Positions 1 through 12,410 of a stretch of 64,000 nucleotides of DNA are shown one piece after another. Both the position numbers and the translations under genes were made by a program. The notes below the pieces were generated by a model. That model had not been told where the DNA came from. It was given only the letters and a program-made list of their open reading frames with translations, and ran no database searches. The stretch is from Pseudoneurospora amorphoporcata. Lineage: Eukaryota; Ascomycota; Sordariomycetes; Sordariales; Sordariaceae. Where the stretch lies: contig MU859129.1 in NCBI GenBank assembly GCA_033297205.1, forward strand, positions 1 to 64,000, written 5' to 3'. Position 1 is the stretch's first letter, and each line of letters begins with the position of its first letter.

Positions 1-620
1 TATGGCAGACTTCGAGCGGGTTCGGGTTATGTATGGGAAAAAAATGTGGATCCACGTGCGAGTAGAGTTTTGCCAACGTGCGAGTAGCGCTTCTCATTCT
101 TATATAACAAAATAGAAAGAAGGTGAAATTGTTAATTACAAAGCTAGTTAGCTAACGAAATAAGGATTACGTTATTTATAAGAAAGTAGCCACAATTAAC
201 AATTTAGACTACGATATTAAATACCCTATCTTCGTCTTCAATTAAAGTATTAAGGTAGTATACATCTTTCTCAATTAGTAATAACTTCTTATCCTTAATA
301 AATATTATGTATTTTTTAACAATAGTTTTACTAATATTAAACTTCTCTCTTACATTCTTATATATAATTTTTGCCTTATTTCTAGCCTTATTATTAGCCG
401 CGTTCAAATATATAGTAATAGCCTAGGTAACTGTAACGATTTAACTTACAAGAAAGTAGCGGACAGCCTTTTCTATACAGGATACGATGTTGGAATCAAA
501 TATAAGTATAGTAAAAATATATATAAAAGATAAAGCTTGACAAGACAAATAGATTAATACTATTTACAATATAGTATAGTAAAAACTCGTAATATTATTA
601 TTATATCTAGATATTTGACT
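1..620. repeat. AT-rich, probably RIP-mutated repeat remnant
   Basis: From about position 90 to 620 the sequence is strongly AT-rich with many TA dinucleotides and few CA/TG, then changes abruptly to balanced composition near 620. This is the pattern left by repeat-induced point mutation of duplicated DNA in Sordariales. A 67-codon Lys/Ile/Asn-rich open stretch on the minus strand (204-407) may be a decayed piece of a mobile-element protein, but I cannot name a family. A 12-base direct repeat, acgtgcgagtag, occurs at about 53 and 79, just outside the AT-rich part, and agaaagtagc occurs twice (about 181 and 451). The left boundary of the element lies outside the window or is not visible. Confidence 0.55.
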
Positions 621-3600
621 GTTATAGACCTTGTGCGTTATAGGTAAAAAATCCGACTTTGGGAAGGATAACCAAAGTCGGCTGGCTTATTATATGAGGG
701 TGGCCCCCCATCGACCTAACCGACGAGTAGTCTTCTAACTGCAAAATGTTTAGGTAGCTTACCCCTCGCATAGTGGTCGCGTGGTGGGTTTGGTCCAGAG
801 GCTCCAGGTCCCGTGTGGAATTCTGGCGCCGGCGGGGTGGAGCGCCTACTGCCCAGTACGGACCACCCAACGGGGGCCACGGTACCTCAAAGGTGACCAA
901 AAAAGACAACCTAAGACGGAATCGTACTTTCACGTATCAAGATCAGTAGAAGGTAATCTATATCCCGTGCCTTATAATGACGACCTATGATACCTTTAGG
1001 CCCCTAGTGAAAGCTGTGTCAAGTGGCTCCGAGCTGCCCCGGTGCTGGCGCCGAGCTGAACCACCTGAACAATCTAAACCAACTGCAAACCGATGATCAT
1101 CAAAGACTGCGAGCTTGTCTCTGGTCTCAGAGGTCTCGGGGTTGTTGGTGGTCCAGTCATTGGCGCTGGAAAAGGAAAACGATGAAAGATCCAGAATGGA
1201 GGGACCCCCGAAATGATGCGTCAGTTCCTTCGTAACCTTCCTGCAGTGGCAGAAGCGGGGGAAGTGGAAGGATGAAAGGAACAATGAAAAGAAGGTTGCT
1301 TCCACGTTGTTACCCCAACCTCGATGTTAGTGGTTCTAGGGTTGCTACGCGTGTAGCACTAACTGACTCGGGCCGGTCTCTACGGTAGATACCTGTAGTA
1401 TACGCACCCGACTCGGGTGAGCTCCCGCTTGGCTACCTCAGCTACCTCCAAGCTCCCGTCCAATACCAAAATTGTCGTCAGGAGTCCCATTGCAATCTAA
1501 TCGGTACCCAGTGTGACAAGGACGGGAAAAACGGTCAGACATGGCGGTGTTGGGCGTCGTCAAAAACAAGGCATAACCTTTTCCATCTCCTTCTCTACTG
1601 TACAAGTCAGGCCACATTTGCAGGAACCATTGAGAAAAGGAGGATAGCGGCTCGCCAGGGCTGCATCTCGAGTGCTACATGCAGACAATGCAGGCCGTTT
1701 CGCCCTTCTTTTTTTTTTTTTTTTTTTTTTTTCGAAATAGAGTCCGGGACCCTTGATGCCCTCTTAGCTGACCACGAGTCCCGGGAATCCAATTCGTTCA
1801 AAACGCATCCCCCATTCCATTTTCGGACGGCATTTGACAAGTGCTTGGTGGCAGGCTGGTCGTAACTTGTAAGCAGGTGGACAGGCTGCGGATTACGCAA
1901 CCTGGGACAGCCTTGGGGAAGACGGAGCTCGTGATGGAGAGGCCGAAGGATACCACGAGTCCACGACGGCGTCAACTCCACCAACCACCATGACCAGTTC
2001 GATTTCACGATGCCATTCCGATTCTCCTCTCACTTCTCCGAGTCACGACGCGATCGGGATCAGGACGCCGCGTTGTTTGACCTCGAGATGCTGGGAAACC
2101 TGTCAGCAAACTTGCTTAACCTGCTTTTGGATGGTTCTTTTTTTTGTTGGGTACTGTTTGGAGCTTCCATCCATGGGACCATATGGAGTGGTTGAACGTG
2201 TGCCACAGTTTTTTCTCTCTCGGTTGATATCGGTATCCACAGCTTGTTCTTTGTCCACTTTGCCAAGTCAACAGGCGCCATCACATCGCACAATAAGACA
2301 TGACAAGCTTTGACGGCCACTCTCGACAGCCTCTCGAATCATTTGCGCATCTTAACATCCCAAAAATAACGCCGATAAAGGTAATGGTGGGACCGAATCA
2401 TTAATCTGGGTAATGGGATGTATGGATGTACATAGTACGCTATGGTATTCCATGGTTTATTTTTACCGTACGGGTGCTCAGTCGTCGGTTGTCTTCGCGT
2501 GCATCCCGTCCCAGCCGTGTTTATCCACGCACATGTGCAGCCGATGTGAGCTAGGTTTCGCGCCGATGTAGATGGAGGTGGAAATGATCGTCGGCTTCCA
2601 TGGTCTGAGATCTCCGACATTGGTTGTGATAAGCTGACTATAATATCGTACATTAGGCAGCGTGCGTCCTGGGCGTGCTGGATCTCATGTGAGTTGAGTG
2701 AGTTTGATGATGGGCTGAGCTGGCCGCGAAAGCAAAATCGTGACTCGGGCGATGAGGGGTACGGAGCACGGAGAACCGGGACCGGGACCACGACCGGGCC
2801 GGTACCCTGCAACCGCGTACAGTACCTACCGACTACGGAATGGCCTCCGAGTCTGTCAGCGCAGAAGGCAGAATTCCCATCTCCCCTTTTCTCACAGACC
2901 CGAAATCAGACCTCCAGCTCAATGCAATTTCCGTCAATGCAGCATCGCGAGTGTAGCACTGGATACCCTCATATGCACATGCAAATCGTTCACTCATCTT
3001 CCCAGAGATCAAGCATCTCCAAAATACCATTTGCCGGTTGGGGCCACCGGGCTGGGCCTCCTCCCCGCTCAACGCAGGGTCCATACCTCCGTCGTATGTT
3101 TCAAGGTTACCACGCAGTACAAAGTTTCCTGCCGCACACCCACTTTCTTCAACCAAGTTAGCCCCCCAGCAAAGAATGCGTTTGACAAGAATCTTTGACC
3201 TCGAAACGTTTTTTACAACGTGCCGTCGAATCTTCCAGATATTCCATAATTGAATAAAAGCAAGAAAGATGGTTTCTATGCAGCTGAAGTGTCCAACCAG
3301 AACCGAGGGATGCGGCGCGTAGCAGCAGTACCTATGATACCATTTGGCGGTACAAAGCTCGTTTTGGTACGACAATTTCTTTCCTGTCCCTTGTCCTTTC
3401 TGGGACCACGGGATGGTTCCACGAAGAAGCCAAGAAAGAACCAATTTACAAAGGGTCCTGCATCGAAGCTTACCATGCACCACGCGATGCAGCAGCATGC
3501 CAGCGCAGTCGGAGGAGGAGGCACGATAGGTGATGGTGAAATTGGCTGCCCCAACACCACCACCCATCACCAACTCACGCACAACACCACCCCTCACAGA

Positions 3601-6600
3601 GGCTACAACTGAAAGCGGCCGTTTAGACCGTTACACATGACTATTCCAGCGCATGCTCTGCGCCGGCGGGGATGCCCTTGCGGAGGAGACTGGACGGTAT
3701 GGAGACGATGGATGCACTATCGGAAGTGTTCAGCAGAGCCGCGGGTCTGTCGTATGCGTTTCTTCCGTTCGTTCCATCCGCTGCGGAAGACTTGAAACCT
3801 ACCCATCTTTTTGCGATAAAGGCTCTCTTGCCAATGTTTTTCCCCCCTTCCCTTCCACTCACGCTGCCATCCATTTGGCCTGACGCTACCTCTATGACAG
3901 ACAGATTCTGGTACCGATGGTACCTATGCGCCATACGTATGCCAGCCAAAATTTCCACATGAAAGCCAGAACTTGTTCAGTTCAACGGACACCCCGGAGC
4001 ACCTTCGCTGCCCCTGAAGAAGAGGAAAAGGTAAAAAGAAAAAAAATGGGATGAGGGGTCCAACAAGGGATTCAACCCCACCACCACTGCACAGGAGCTC
4101 CGCTACCCCTCCGTGGGTCCCCACTAAATCCATTAACGCGCGAAATCCGGCGATAGTGAGCCAGTTAAATGATGGGAACAGTGGCGCTGTTTCTTCATTC
4201 GTCCTGCCGTTACCCAGGGTAGGGTGGCGCTAGCCGTGGCCACTGCACCCACTCCGGTGAACGTTCGTCTGTTTCCTCCGCAACGTCATTCCGCCTCTGA
4301 CGTCATTGGTGGCACCGCTTATGCATGGATCCTTGGCATAACCTCCTTTGGGTTTGGCGTCCCGCTAGCCCGATAAACCCTTGGTGGACGCGACCAAAAC
4401 GGTCCAAGCTTTGCCGCTCACCGTCCAATTGGGACTTCCGTTTTGGCACTCGTCCAATCACAGTCCTTCGTCAAGGAAGGAACGACTTAACATCCTAAAC
4501 CTTTACTTCCAAGTAGAAGTTACGATGACCTCCATGCCTTCCAAGTTGTAGACAGTGCCTTCCAAGTTAGCAAGTCTGGGAAATTGGATTTAACAAAAAG
4601 GCAAACTGGAATTCAGCTTTTACTGCTGTGTAGAACCTCTTTTTTCACTTTCCAACATGTCAACTTTCTTCCTCCAAAATTCCCCAAAAGATGGACAACT
4701 TGGTTCGCATTATTTCCAACCACCAACCTTCAACAACAAACACTACTACTGCGTATTACTGGACTCGAGCGCCGACCCGACACCATCTACGATGACAAAC
4801 ATCTACGGAGCTTTGATTGTTCTTTTGCGGTCTAGACCTCACCGACCGGGTTTCGGCACAGCACGATGACGGTTTATGGGCATTCTACTTACTCCATCCT
4901 TGGAAAGTCTGGCGAGGATCATCTCTTCTCTGACGAGTTCACCTACGATACGGACTCGAATTTGCAGTGTGTCACCCACAGCGTCTTTTTACGAGCCACA
5001 AACATCCAATCTCATTTCCCTTTCTAACATGAGTGGTCGAGAAGAATGACCCTTTGACCTGGGCCTCTCAACCTGAGCCAAGAAGAGCCTTTCATCCAGC
5101 ACAGTACCCGACACAGCATTCACAGCTCCTAGCCAACCGCCCCTTCGGTTAATGAGACCCCCAAGAGAAATCCTATCTGTCCCAAAATCCTCGCGTAGGG
5201 CTGCTAGAGTGTGCTTTAGAAAATGCTTAGCATGTTCTACCAGTGCGGTGCCAAGCAGAGATATGCTATGCAGACGCGTGTGAGACGGGGCGGGAATGGC
5301 ATCACAAATGGCATCATGCTGCAACTACCTGGGATATGTCTCGCATCTCTTAATGGCTTTGGGGCGAGAAGTTTTTGTCTTGGCGGGAATGAGGTGAGTG
5401 TCACTCCATCTACTGTTTGGTGCCCCTCTCCTTTCCCACTCCGATATATACTTGACCCGCTTTTGTCTTCTTCCACGGCTATCTAGACTTAGGGCGTGCA
5501 GTACAAGAAGAGACAGATTCTCAACCATTCTGCGCGAGCCGGAGGTGTCGCCGAGAAAGAAACGGTTCGAGGTGTCCCATCGGGATGCTTGTATCGGATT
5601 GTATTTTTCTAAGCACTGGCTTTATCGCCGTAACAAAGTCAGAAGGCACTAACTGTCGGAGGCGGCCATACTTCCGACCCGCCCCGTTTGGCGGAGAATG
5701 CGTTAGCACGGTAGCTGACATCCCCCGTCTTTAGGCGCCGTTTAGAGCCTCGCCGGCGGTGGGCAAGGGACATGAGACTGGTTGCAGCCTAGCCTGCCCA
5801 GCTAAAGCCACATTCGGGGTCCGGGCAGTTGCGTCGTGGGATAAGCATAACTCCATGATAGCCAAGTCCGCGACAAGGGCCTGTGGAGAGAGAGATACGA
5901 AAATCAAAACCCATCGGGAAACATGTCGCCGGCCAGCCTGTCCAGTGGCTAGTTGCCGATAAATTTCGAGAACACGAACAGCTTGCAAACACACAAACCA
6001 AAAAAGACTTTGCGTTCGAGGAGAGGAGAAAGGTGAAGCGGTCCAAAATCCTGCGACCAACCTGCATGCACAGCAACACACACACATGCATATTAACACC
6101 TTGTTCCGAGAAAAAAAAACCTGTTTTTGCCCTCCCCATTCGGATCCAGCTGGGCAGCAATCACACTCATGCTCTCTCCACATGTGCCGCGGGGAGGGGA
6201 GCACAAAAACGGGAGAAGAGCGCATGGGTCGGACGGAAGAGCCAAGGAGAGCAAGCTCGCCGACAGGGTTGGTAAACGGCAGCACGGAACACCGTTCCTA
6301 GCTGAGGAAAGTGAGACAAGGCACGCGGATACGGGAAGCTGTAACGGTAGGTTCGGCAGCATCAGATCGAGATAACGGAGGTAGGTCGGTAGAGCGATGC
6401 TTAAATCAAGCTACTCGGGAGCATATAAGGTGAGAGCGAGGTCTTAAGGAGTTGAAAAGCTTCATGAAAAGGGGACAGTGGGATCTGAAGCGGCAAACAA
6501 ACGGACTGTTGTTCCTGGGGAGACCTCCGGACTATAGAGGCCAATGTATGCAGGACAACACCAAAATGAGAAGACCGCGCGCGAGACTTTTGATGAGATA

Positions 6601-8834
6601 CAAATGAGCGTGTGTTAGCTTCTCAAGCAAGTAGCGGATTGCTCAAGGCCTTCATGAGAAGATCTCATATCAAAGAATGAGAGTTCAGGACTGACCAACA
6701 TTCGATTACAACGAGAAAAGGCATCCAAAGAGCAGAGAATATATATAATTCAACCAGCGAGCAAAAAGGAACAGTAGGGAGCAAACTCATTACAGGGGGA
6801 CATATCCCATACCATAATTTTTGATCCCCGAGAAATTTAGTTCACGGCCGGCCTCTTCTAGCAAGACGCCCGTCATCGTACCACCAGCCTCTCTTTGACA
6901 CAATTCAGTGGGACGAACTCCACAAGCTCTCGAGCAGAACCAGTGTGAATAAGTCCCCGGCCTGCCTCATTTATCCACAAGCCACACCAAAGGGGAAGAC
7001 AAGACCACCCGGAAAGATGCCTGAGCCCTTTATCCAGCGACGAAGTGAAGACGGTGTGTATACATAATTTAAATTGTCAAGGCCATCATGAAGCCGTACC
7101 GACGATCATGACATAACACCCAGACCCCTACCCATCCTCCGGAGTAGATCTTCATCGGCGTTCCTGGTGTAGATCGGAGAATCAAATTATTGGTGGTGGG
7201 TCAAGCCCACTACATAGGTACACTACTACAGGAAAGGTGAACACATTGGTGATCATAGGGGAGATCCCGTCTCGAGGGTCAGTTAATGTGGACCATATTC
7301 TCAAGGACGGAACGGACGGACGGGCAGACGGAGGATAAGAACGGGAATTGCTATCGACGACAAGCCGTCTCAACATGAAACCTCTTGCTGTACTTTCATG
7401 TAGACAGTTTTCGACATCAGTAGCTCAGGTAGGTAAATGTAATGTACCTTCAAAACGATCTCTGCCGAACCCTTGGTCAGAGTGGGATAGCAGAACAATC
7501 ATAAGAGAAAAAAAATCCGATTTTTTTTTTTTTTATCTTCTTTTTCAAACTCTGTCTGGCACCCTTACTTTACGTGAAGTTTACCTATTAAATTATGACA
7601 TCGAGAAGGCGGGACGTGGACGTGATGTAAATTGTATGTCCCGTCCTCCATCCATACATAGGTCCGTCCCTCTGTAAGCGAGAGAGGGCACACGGGCAGG
7701 GACGACGCGAGCTGGCAGTTTCGTCGACAGTTGACTTTCTTCATCCCACTGAGTGCTCTCCATCGCTCCTTCCTGTACTTGAACCTAGGTACCTTCCGAC
7801 CGAGAGTTCCGGGAAGGAGCGACCTGAGGGTCTGATCCGTGCCCGCCTGCCCTGGCTATCTTCCGCGAGCTTGTGAGTGCGAGAAAATGTAAAATATGGG
7901 CAGGAATATCGATTTTGGACGTGGGCATGGCATGCAAGCAAAGTGCTTGGCGTCCGTGTATTTTTTCCTACGCCGTGTTTGGCTACGTGTAAAGGTAGAA
8001 ATGTGGAAGCCTAAGTGGAATGTGAATGTGAAAAAGAAGAAGAAAAAAAGAAAAAAGAAGTGCAATCGAGGTTTGGAAGAGGAAGACAAGGAAAGCGAGC
8101 TGACTGGTACATGAGGTGGACCACACGTTCATAGTTTAGAGATGTGTTGACTTTCTGACCCATTGGCCAAGTGGACTTTTGGTAGTTCTGATTCTCACGA
8201 GGATTGCCATTGATTAGGTAGGGGGTAGGTGGCCAAAAGGAGTATGTAGAGCAAGGGCAGAGGCGGCATTGGACATGATATGCATGGACCCAGAAAGACC
8301 ATTGACGAGGGATAGAACGGGGATCTATCTATCTACCTCTACTACCATAGTACCTGGTACCGTTCATCTCTATCCTTGTATTATTTAGTGTATGTGAGTG
8401 TCGAGAGAGGGAGGAGGAAGTATGTGATCTAGGTCGCCATGGGCCAAGACAGGTTGACGCAGGAAGGAGAACGGCAATTTGGAGACGAAGTATCAACACG
8501 GCCACTCGACCCTGGACGGCATCATCCACAGACGACTTGGTCTAGTAACGGCCATTGGGTACCACCCCAACGAATGAGACATGTGTGGTCAGTATGGTTG
8601 ATCACCATCGAAAGCAAAATAGTGTTGTATGATGATTCGTATTCCGAAAGGACAACCGTACCCCATAAAGTCATCAGATGACAAAAGCAAACAAAGGCCC
8701 CTATATACGTATGCATGAAGAACTAATCCAAAAACCGCCAGCCCAAACTCCGTTTCCCGCTTTGTATTACCATCTTCTGCATCTTTTTATATTCTTCGTC
8801 TTCTGATCTGAACCCCAATATCATGCATGTCCCC
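621..8834. other. Long spacer with no supportable gene
   Basis: About 8.2 kb of balanced-composition DNA. Open stretches occur on both strands (for example 2833-3597 minus, 5731-6285 minus, 4657-4869 plus), but they overlap each other, often begin with non-ATG codons, and show no domain, signal peptide or sensible codon pattern. A T24 tract lies at 1709-1732. The right end, roughly 6400-8834, is downstream of the minus-strand gene that ends at 8835 and probably includes its 3' UTR. Noncoding RNAs cannot be excluded. Confidence 0.5.
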
Positions 8835-10256
8835 TCAAAAAATGACCTTGGAAGCAACAGTCAACAACCAAGCAGCATCATGCCACGTCCCGCCCTCCTC
8901 CTTGGGGGCAGGCACCTTCTCATCCACCAGCTTCGACAGCTGGGCATCCTCAAACCGCCTCTGCTCCCTCCTCTGCTTATCATGCGGCCTCCTCCTGGCT
9001 CCCTCACTCGACGAGTCCGTCTCAGTCGTCGACCCATCGTCATCCTCCGTCGACTGTCCCTCCGAGTGTTGTCTGCTACCACCATACGCCATATGCTGGT
9101 CATCATCCTCATCGCGGTCAGAGTCCGAAGAATCCTCCTCGTCGTCCTCCTCGACGGCAAACAGCTGAACACCTAGCACGCGCCCAAACCAAGAGCCGAT
9201 GTTGCGGTCCTTGACTAGACGGCGGACGGCGATCTCGTCTTCGACCATGGAGATGGCGGCGTCGTTTTCGAGCAGCAGTTGTTGCTGGTTGTAGTGGGCC
9301 AGCTCGAGCTTCTCGTCGATGTTGACAAAGTCCGGGCCGGGCCCGTTGGTGTCCTCGTCGTCCTCTTCTGTGATGCCCACCTCGTGGTGTTGTTGGTGGT
9401 GGTACATGCCGTGGTGGTGGAAGTAACCGGCGCTGTGCTCGAGGGCGTGGCGCTCGTTGGGAGTGCGGGCGAGCTGGGTCCGGCTGCCGGTGCGGCTGTG
9501 GGAACGGCTGCCCAGACGGCTGTGGATGGGCGAGGTGGTGTAGTACTCATCGTCAATGATGTTGTTGCCGGTGGTGATCACTAGGCTGCCTCGTCGTGAG
9601 GCGTTGCGGCTGGCGTTACGGGAGACATTGCGGCTGCCGATGCCGGGGATGCCGTTGGCGGCGGTGTTTTGGAGGAGCAGTTCGCGCTCGCGGGCGAGCT
9701 CTCTTTCAAAGGCCTCCTCTTCGGCGTTGTGTAGGCCGGTCAGGGAGGTCGAGCTGGCGCGGGAGGCGAGCCATGATTGGCCCTTGGACTCGCGGGTCTC
9801 GGTGGAGATGAGGGCACCGGCGCGGAGGAGCCAGTCGGACAGGTTGCGTTCGTTGTCGGCGGCGACGGCGGCGGCACTACGGCGCGTGTGTGTGGGGGAA
9901 GCGGCCCCGCTCTTGCTGCCGAGGTGGGTGGTCGACTTGGACTTGGGGAGTCTGGCGGCCGGAGCAGACTTACCACGGGAGTGGTTCATACCGGTGCCGG
10001 TCATGGTAGAGGCGCGGGCAGGATGGGGACCGGGCGAATGGGAGATCAGACGAGGGGTCGCCGGAGCAGATTTGCCCTGGAGGTACGAAGTGGTGCGGGG
10101 CACGGGCTCGAACTGTTGTCCGTACTGCTCGAGAAAGTCATCGTTGTCGATGGGGAGCTTGGAGGTCAAGGGAGCAAGGGAGAGGTGGTTGAGGTTTGTT
10201 GAGGAGCGATTCTTGCGCCGGGCGGCGTGCGAGTGTTGGTTGTAGGCCACGTCCAT
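8835..10256 (-). CDS. Low-complexity fungal protein of unknown function (resembles DUF3984 proteins)
   Basis: A single exon of 473 residues. The N-terminal half is rich in Ser, Arg, Ala and Thr with repeated GKSAPA and SRNASRNASRRGS motifs, which are likely phosphorylation-prone. A His/Gln-rich patch follows (around residue 280), then a conserved-looking stretch (NERNLSDWLLRAG near residue 136; VRRLVKDRNIGSWFGRVLGV near residue 350), an acidic Asp/Glu/Ser run, and a basic C-terminal segment ending in WHDAAWLLTVASKVIF. This arrangement resembles the ascomycete DUF3984 family as I remember it, but I cannot confirm that. No signal peptide or membrane span is seen. The ATG at 10256 is followed by MDVAYNQHS and is the only sensible start. 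The gene is divergent from ELP1 with a 2.1 kb spacer. Role unknown. Confidence 0.8.
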   Translation of the reverse strand: MDVAYNQHSHAARRKNRSSTNLNHLSLAPLTSKLPIDNDDFLEQYGQQFEPVPRTTSYLQGKSAPATPRLISHSPGPHPARASTMTGTGMNHSRGKSAPAARLPKSKSTTHLGSKSGAASPTHTRRSAAAVAADNERNLSDWLLRAGALISTETRESKGQSWLASRASSTSLTGLHNAEEEAFERELARERELLLQNTAANGIPGIGSRNVSRNASRNASRRGSLVITTGNNIIDDEYYTTSPIHSRLGSRSHSRTGSRTQLARTPNERHALEHSAGYFHHHGMYHHQQHHEVGITEEDDEDTNGPGPDFVNIDEKLELAHYNQQQLLLENDAAISMVEDEIAVRRLVKDRNIGSWFGRVLGVQLFAVEEDDEEDSSDSDRDEDDDQHMAYGGSRQHSEGQSTEDDDGSTTETDSSSEGARRRPHDKQRREQRRFEDAQLSKLVDEKVPAPKEEGGTWHDAAWLLTVASKVIF

Positions 10257-12410
10257 GATGATGGTAGCAATGGTTCAATTTACTCGTTTGGAAACAGGTA
10301 TGGATTGGATTGGAGGTGGCAGACAGTCCGGGGTCGATATATAGATAAGAACAATCCGGGGAAGCTGTGATTCAGATAGCAAGCGGTGTAACCACCCGCA
10401 GTGATATTGTTGACGTTATGGAGCGGCGCGGGGACCAGGAGCAGGGGCGACACTCTTAGTTGTATCAGTCCAGGAAGATAGATCCCAGATATCCTAGATG
10501 TTGAGAGCGTAATGGAATACGTAAGATGAAGCAAAGAAGAGGCCCGTCCGTGATGTGTCGGTCGATGGTTGGGTATAAATATCGGATTGGAGATGTTGAG
10601 TTTGGACGATGCCAGTGAGAGGTTAGGCCAGTGCAGATGCTGGCATGGAGATGGTCGGGTGCAATGCCGAATTCGTCCGGTCTATTCCTTCGCCTCGTTT
10701 GCTACTAGTCAAAGCAGTCCATGTAGTGTATGAGTCTAAAAGATCTTGGAGATGATGGATGTGACAGATGGATCAATGGAATTGCCCTGTTTATGTATTT
10801 GTTTTGATTTGTTACGAACGATACATGATTGCTCCGAGTTGTTCTGTCCCCGAGGTGTAAAGCTCAAGGAAAGCGGCAGACCGCGATGCTCTGCGATTGG
10901 TCAAATGAAAGCTGTAGTGGCGCCACCGTCAAAGCTTCTGGACCTCACCCGCTGCACACACTTTGACTGGACTGATGATGTGCCCAGTACAATAATACGG
11001 CAGACGTTTTCCTGCTTTCTCCTCCAGCCACACAGACAACCTAAGTCGAACGCATAACAAATTTGAGATTGAAGCTGCATCTCCCTTGCTGTTCCTGCTG
11101 CTGTAACACCCCAAAACACTGCTGTCAGTGACTTGTCATGACTGTTCCTGGCTACCGGTGAATATCGACTTACAGATCAAGGCATTCAACGGCGGTTACC
11201 TGTAGCACTGCAGAGGGTCCTCGACCGATATCAGATGTTTTTTCGGCCAGTTCCTGTAGCTGCAAACTGGGTTTTTACTGTCTGTCGTCTCTGCGTCTCC
11301 AATACCACCACAGTCAAAACACCATTTCCATTACGAACTCTTGGTTGCGTCAGATATTGGAGATTGCTTCAGCGCAATTTCGACCGACCAGTCCAGCCCA
11401 ACTACACACGCAAGCGGCTGCTGCCCAGAGAAGACGAGATCCGCAACAAGTCGCGTTCTCGACTGTCATTCGTCCATCCATCACTGAGAAGGAGGGGCGA
11501 AAAAAGTGCGACATTCTGAAAACCGAAAACAGTCGAACAAGGAAACTGCAACTCGAGCCGAAATAAACTGTCGCTCCCTGCAACTGCAACTGAAAAGCGG
11601 AAAGACCAGAAACAAGAGGGGCAATTGGGCACTTCCACATCCAATCTGCTGCTGCAAAGAAACATCATCGACAAGCCTGAACCCCTCTTTCCACTTCACT
11701 GTGAGTGCTTGAAAGTGACAGGGCTACCAACGTTTGACTGGTCTATCAAAGTTGGTCACTGGACTTGTGAGACCTCGAAAGCTCACCACTCAGAGTCAAC
11801 CTCTTGAGACATTCTGTAGGCCAATTCTAACTGGTAGGTACGGACTCTTATTTTCTCTACCCTATCTCTTGGCTTATCCATTCACTACACCACAACCCAT
11901 GCACATACACTGCACATACACTGCACCTACACTTGCTCATCCTGCCCTTACATACCTTTACCCCGTCTCAATGTAATGCGAAAGCTTCGGATATTCTCCG
12001 TTCACATGTAATTGCCGCCCTACCATTTTCTTATTGTTTTTTCATTTTTTCTTTTCATTTTATTTTTTTCCCCCCAATTTTTCACTCTGAGATGGTCTTG
12101 TCGTTGGCAGTTCTTAAGCCGCCGAATATTTCCGAACAATATGACCATACGAGCCTCTTTACACGATCTTAACCCCATCTGAACCCCTAGATCTCCATTC
12201 AAAATCCTTGACTTCATCCTTTCCCTTTTAGTCGAACCACATCCGTTCATGCATCACATACAGAAAAGTGAATCTCACACTGGGTCTGATACACCTCTAG
12301 GTACCCCCATCCAGTATAGCAGCCTTAAGCCGCACAGACCGAACGACTCCAACCTTTGCTTAGGTAGAAGAGAATAGGCCAGCCATTGACACATATCGGC
12401 TGTCTGGAAA
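10257..12410. promoter_or_regulatory. Divergent spacer between the unknown gene and ELP1
   Basis: This 2.1 kb spacer must hold the promoters and 5' leaders of both neighbours. A TATA-like tatata lies at about 10338 upstream of the minus-strand gene, and tataaata at about 10574. A CT-rich stretch, typical of fungal 5' leaders, lies at about 12030-12075 ahead of ELP1. Open frames here are short and overlapping and are not called as genes. Confidence 0.4.

Noticed and set aside
2833..3597. 254-codon open frame on the minus strand
   Set aside because: It starts with GTG, overlaps equally long frames on the other strand, has no recognisable motif and an unlikely amino-acid mix rich in Cys, Trp and Arg.
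4051..4130. Possible tRNA T-arm around ggattcaacccc
   Set aside because: The loop length is wrong, and no D-arm or acceptor stem pairs on either strand.
4657..4869. 70-codon plus-strand frame with ATG
   Set aside because: Short, without motif, signal peptide or splice continuation; equally likely by chance.
5731..6285. 184-codon open frame on the minus strand
   Set aside because: It overlaps several plus-strand frames, is Cys/Trp/Arg-rich without domain features, and has no plausible splice partners.
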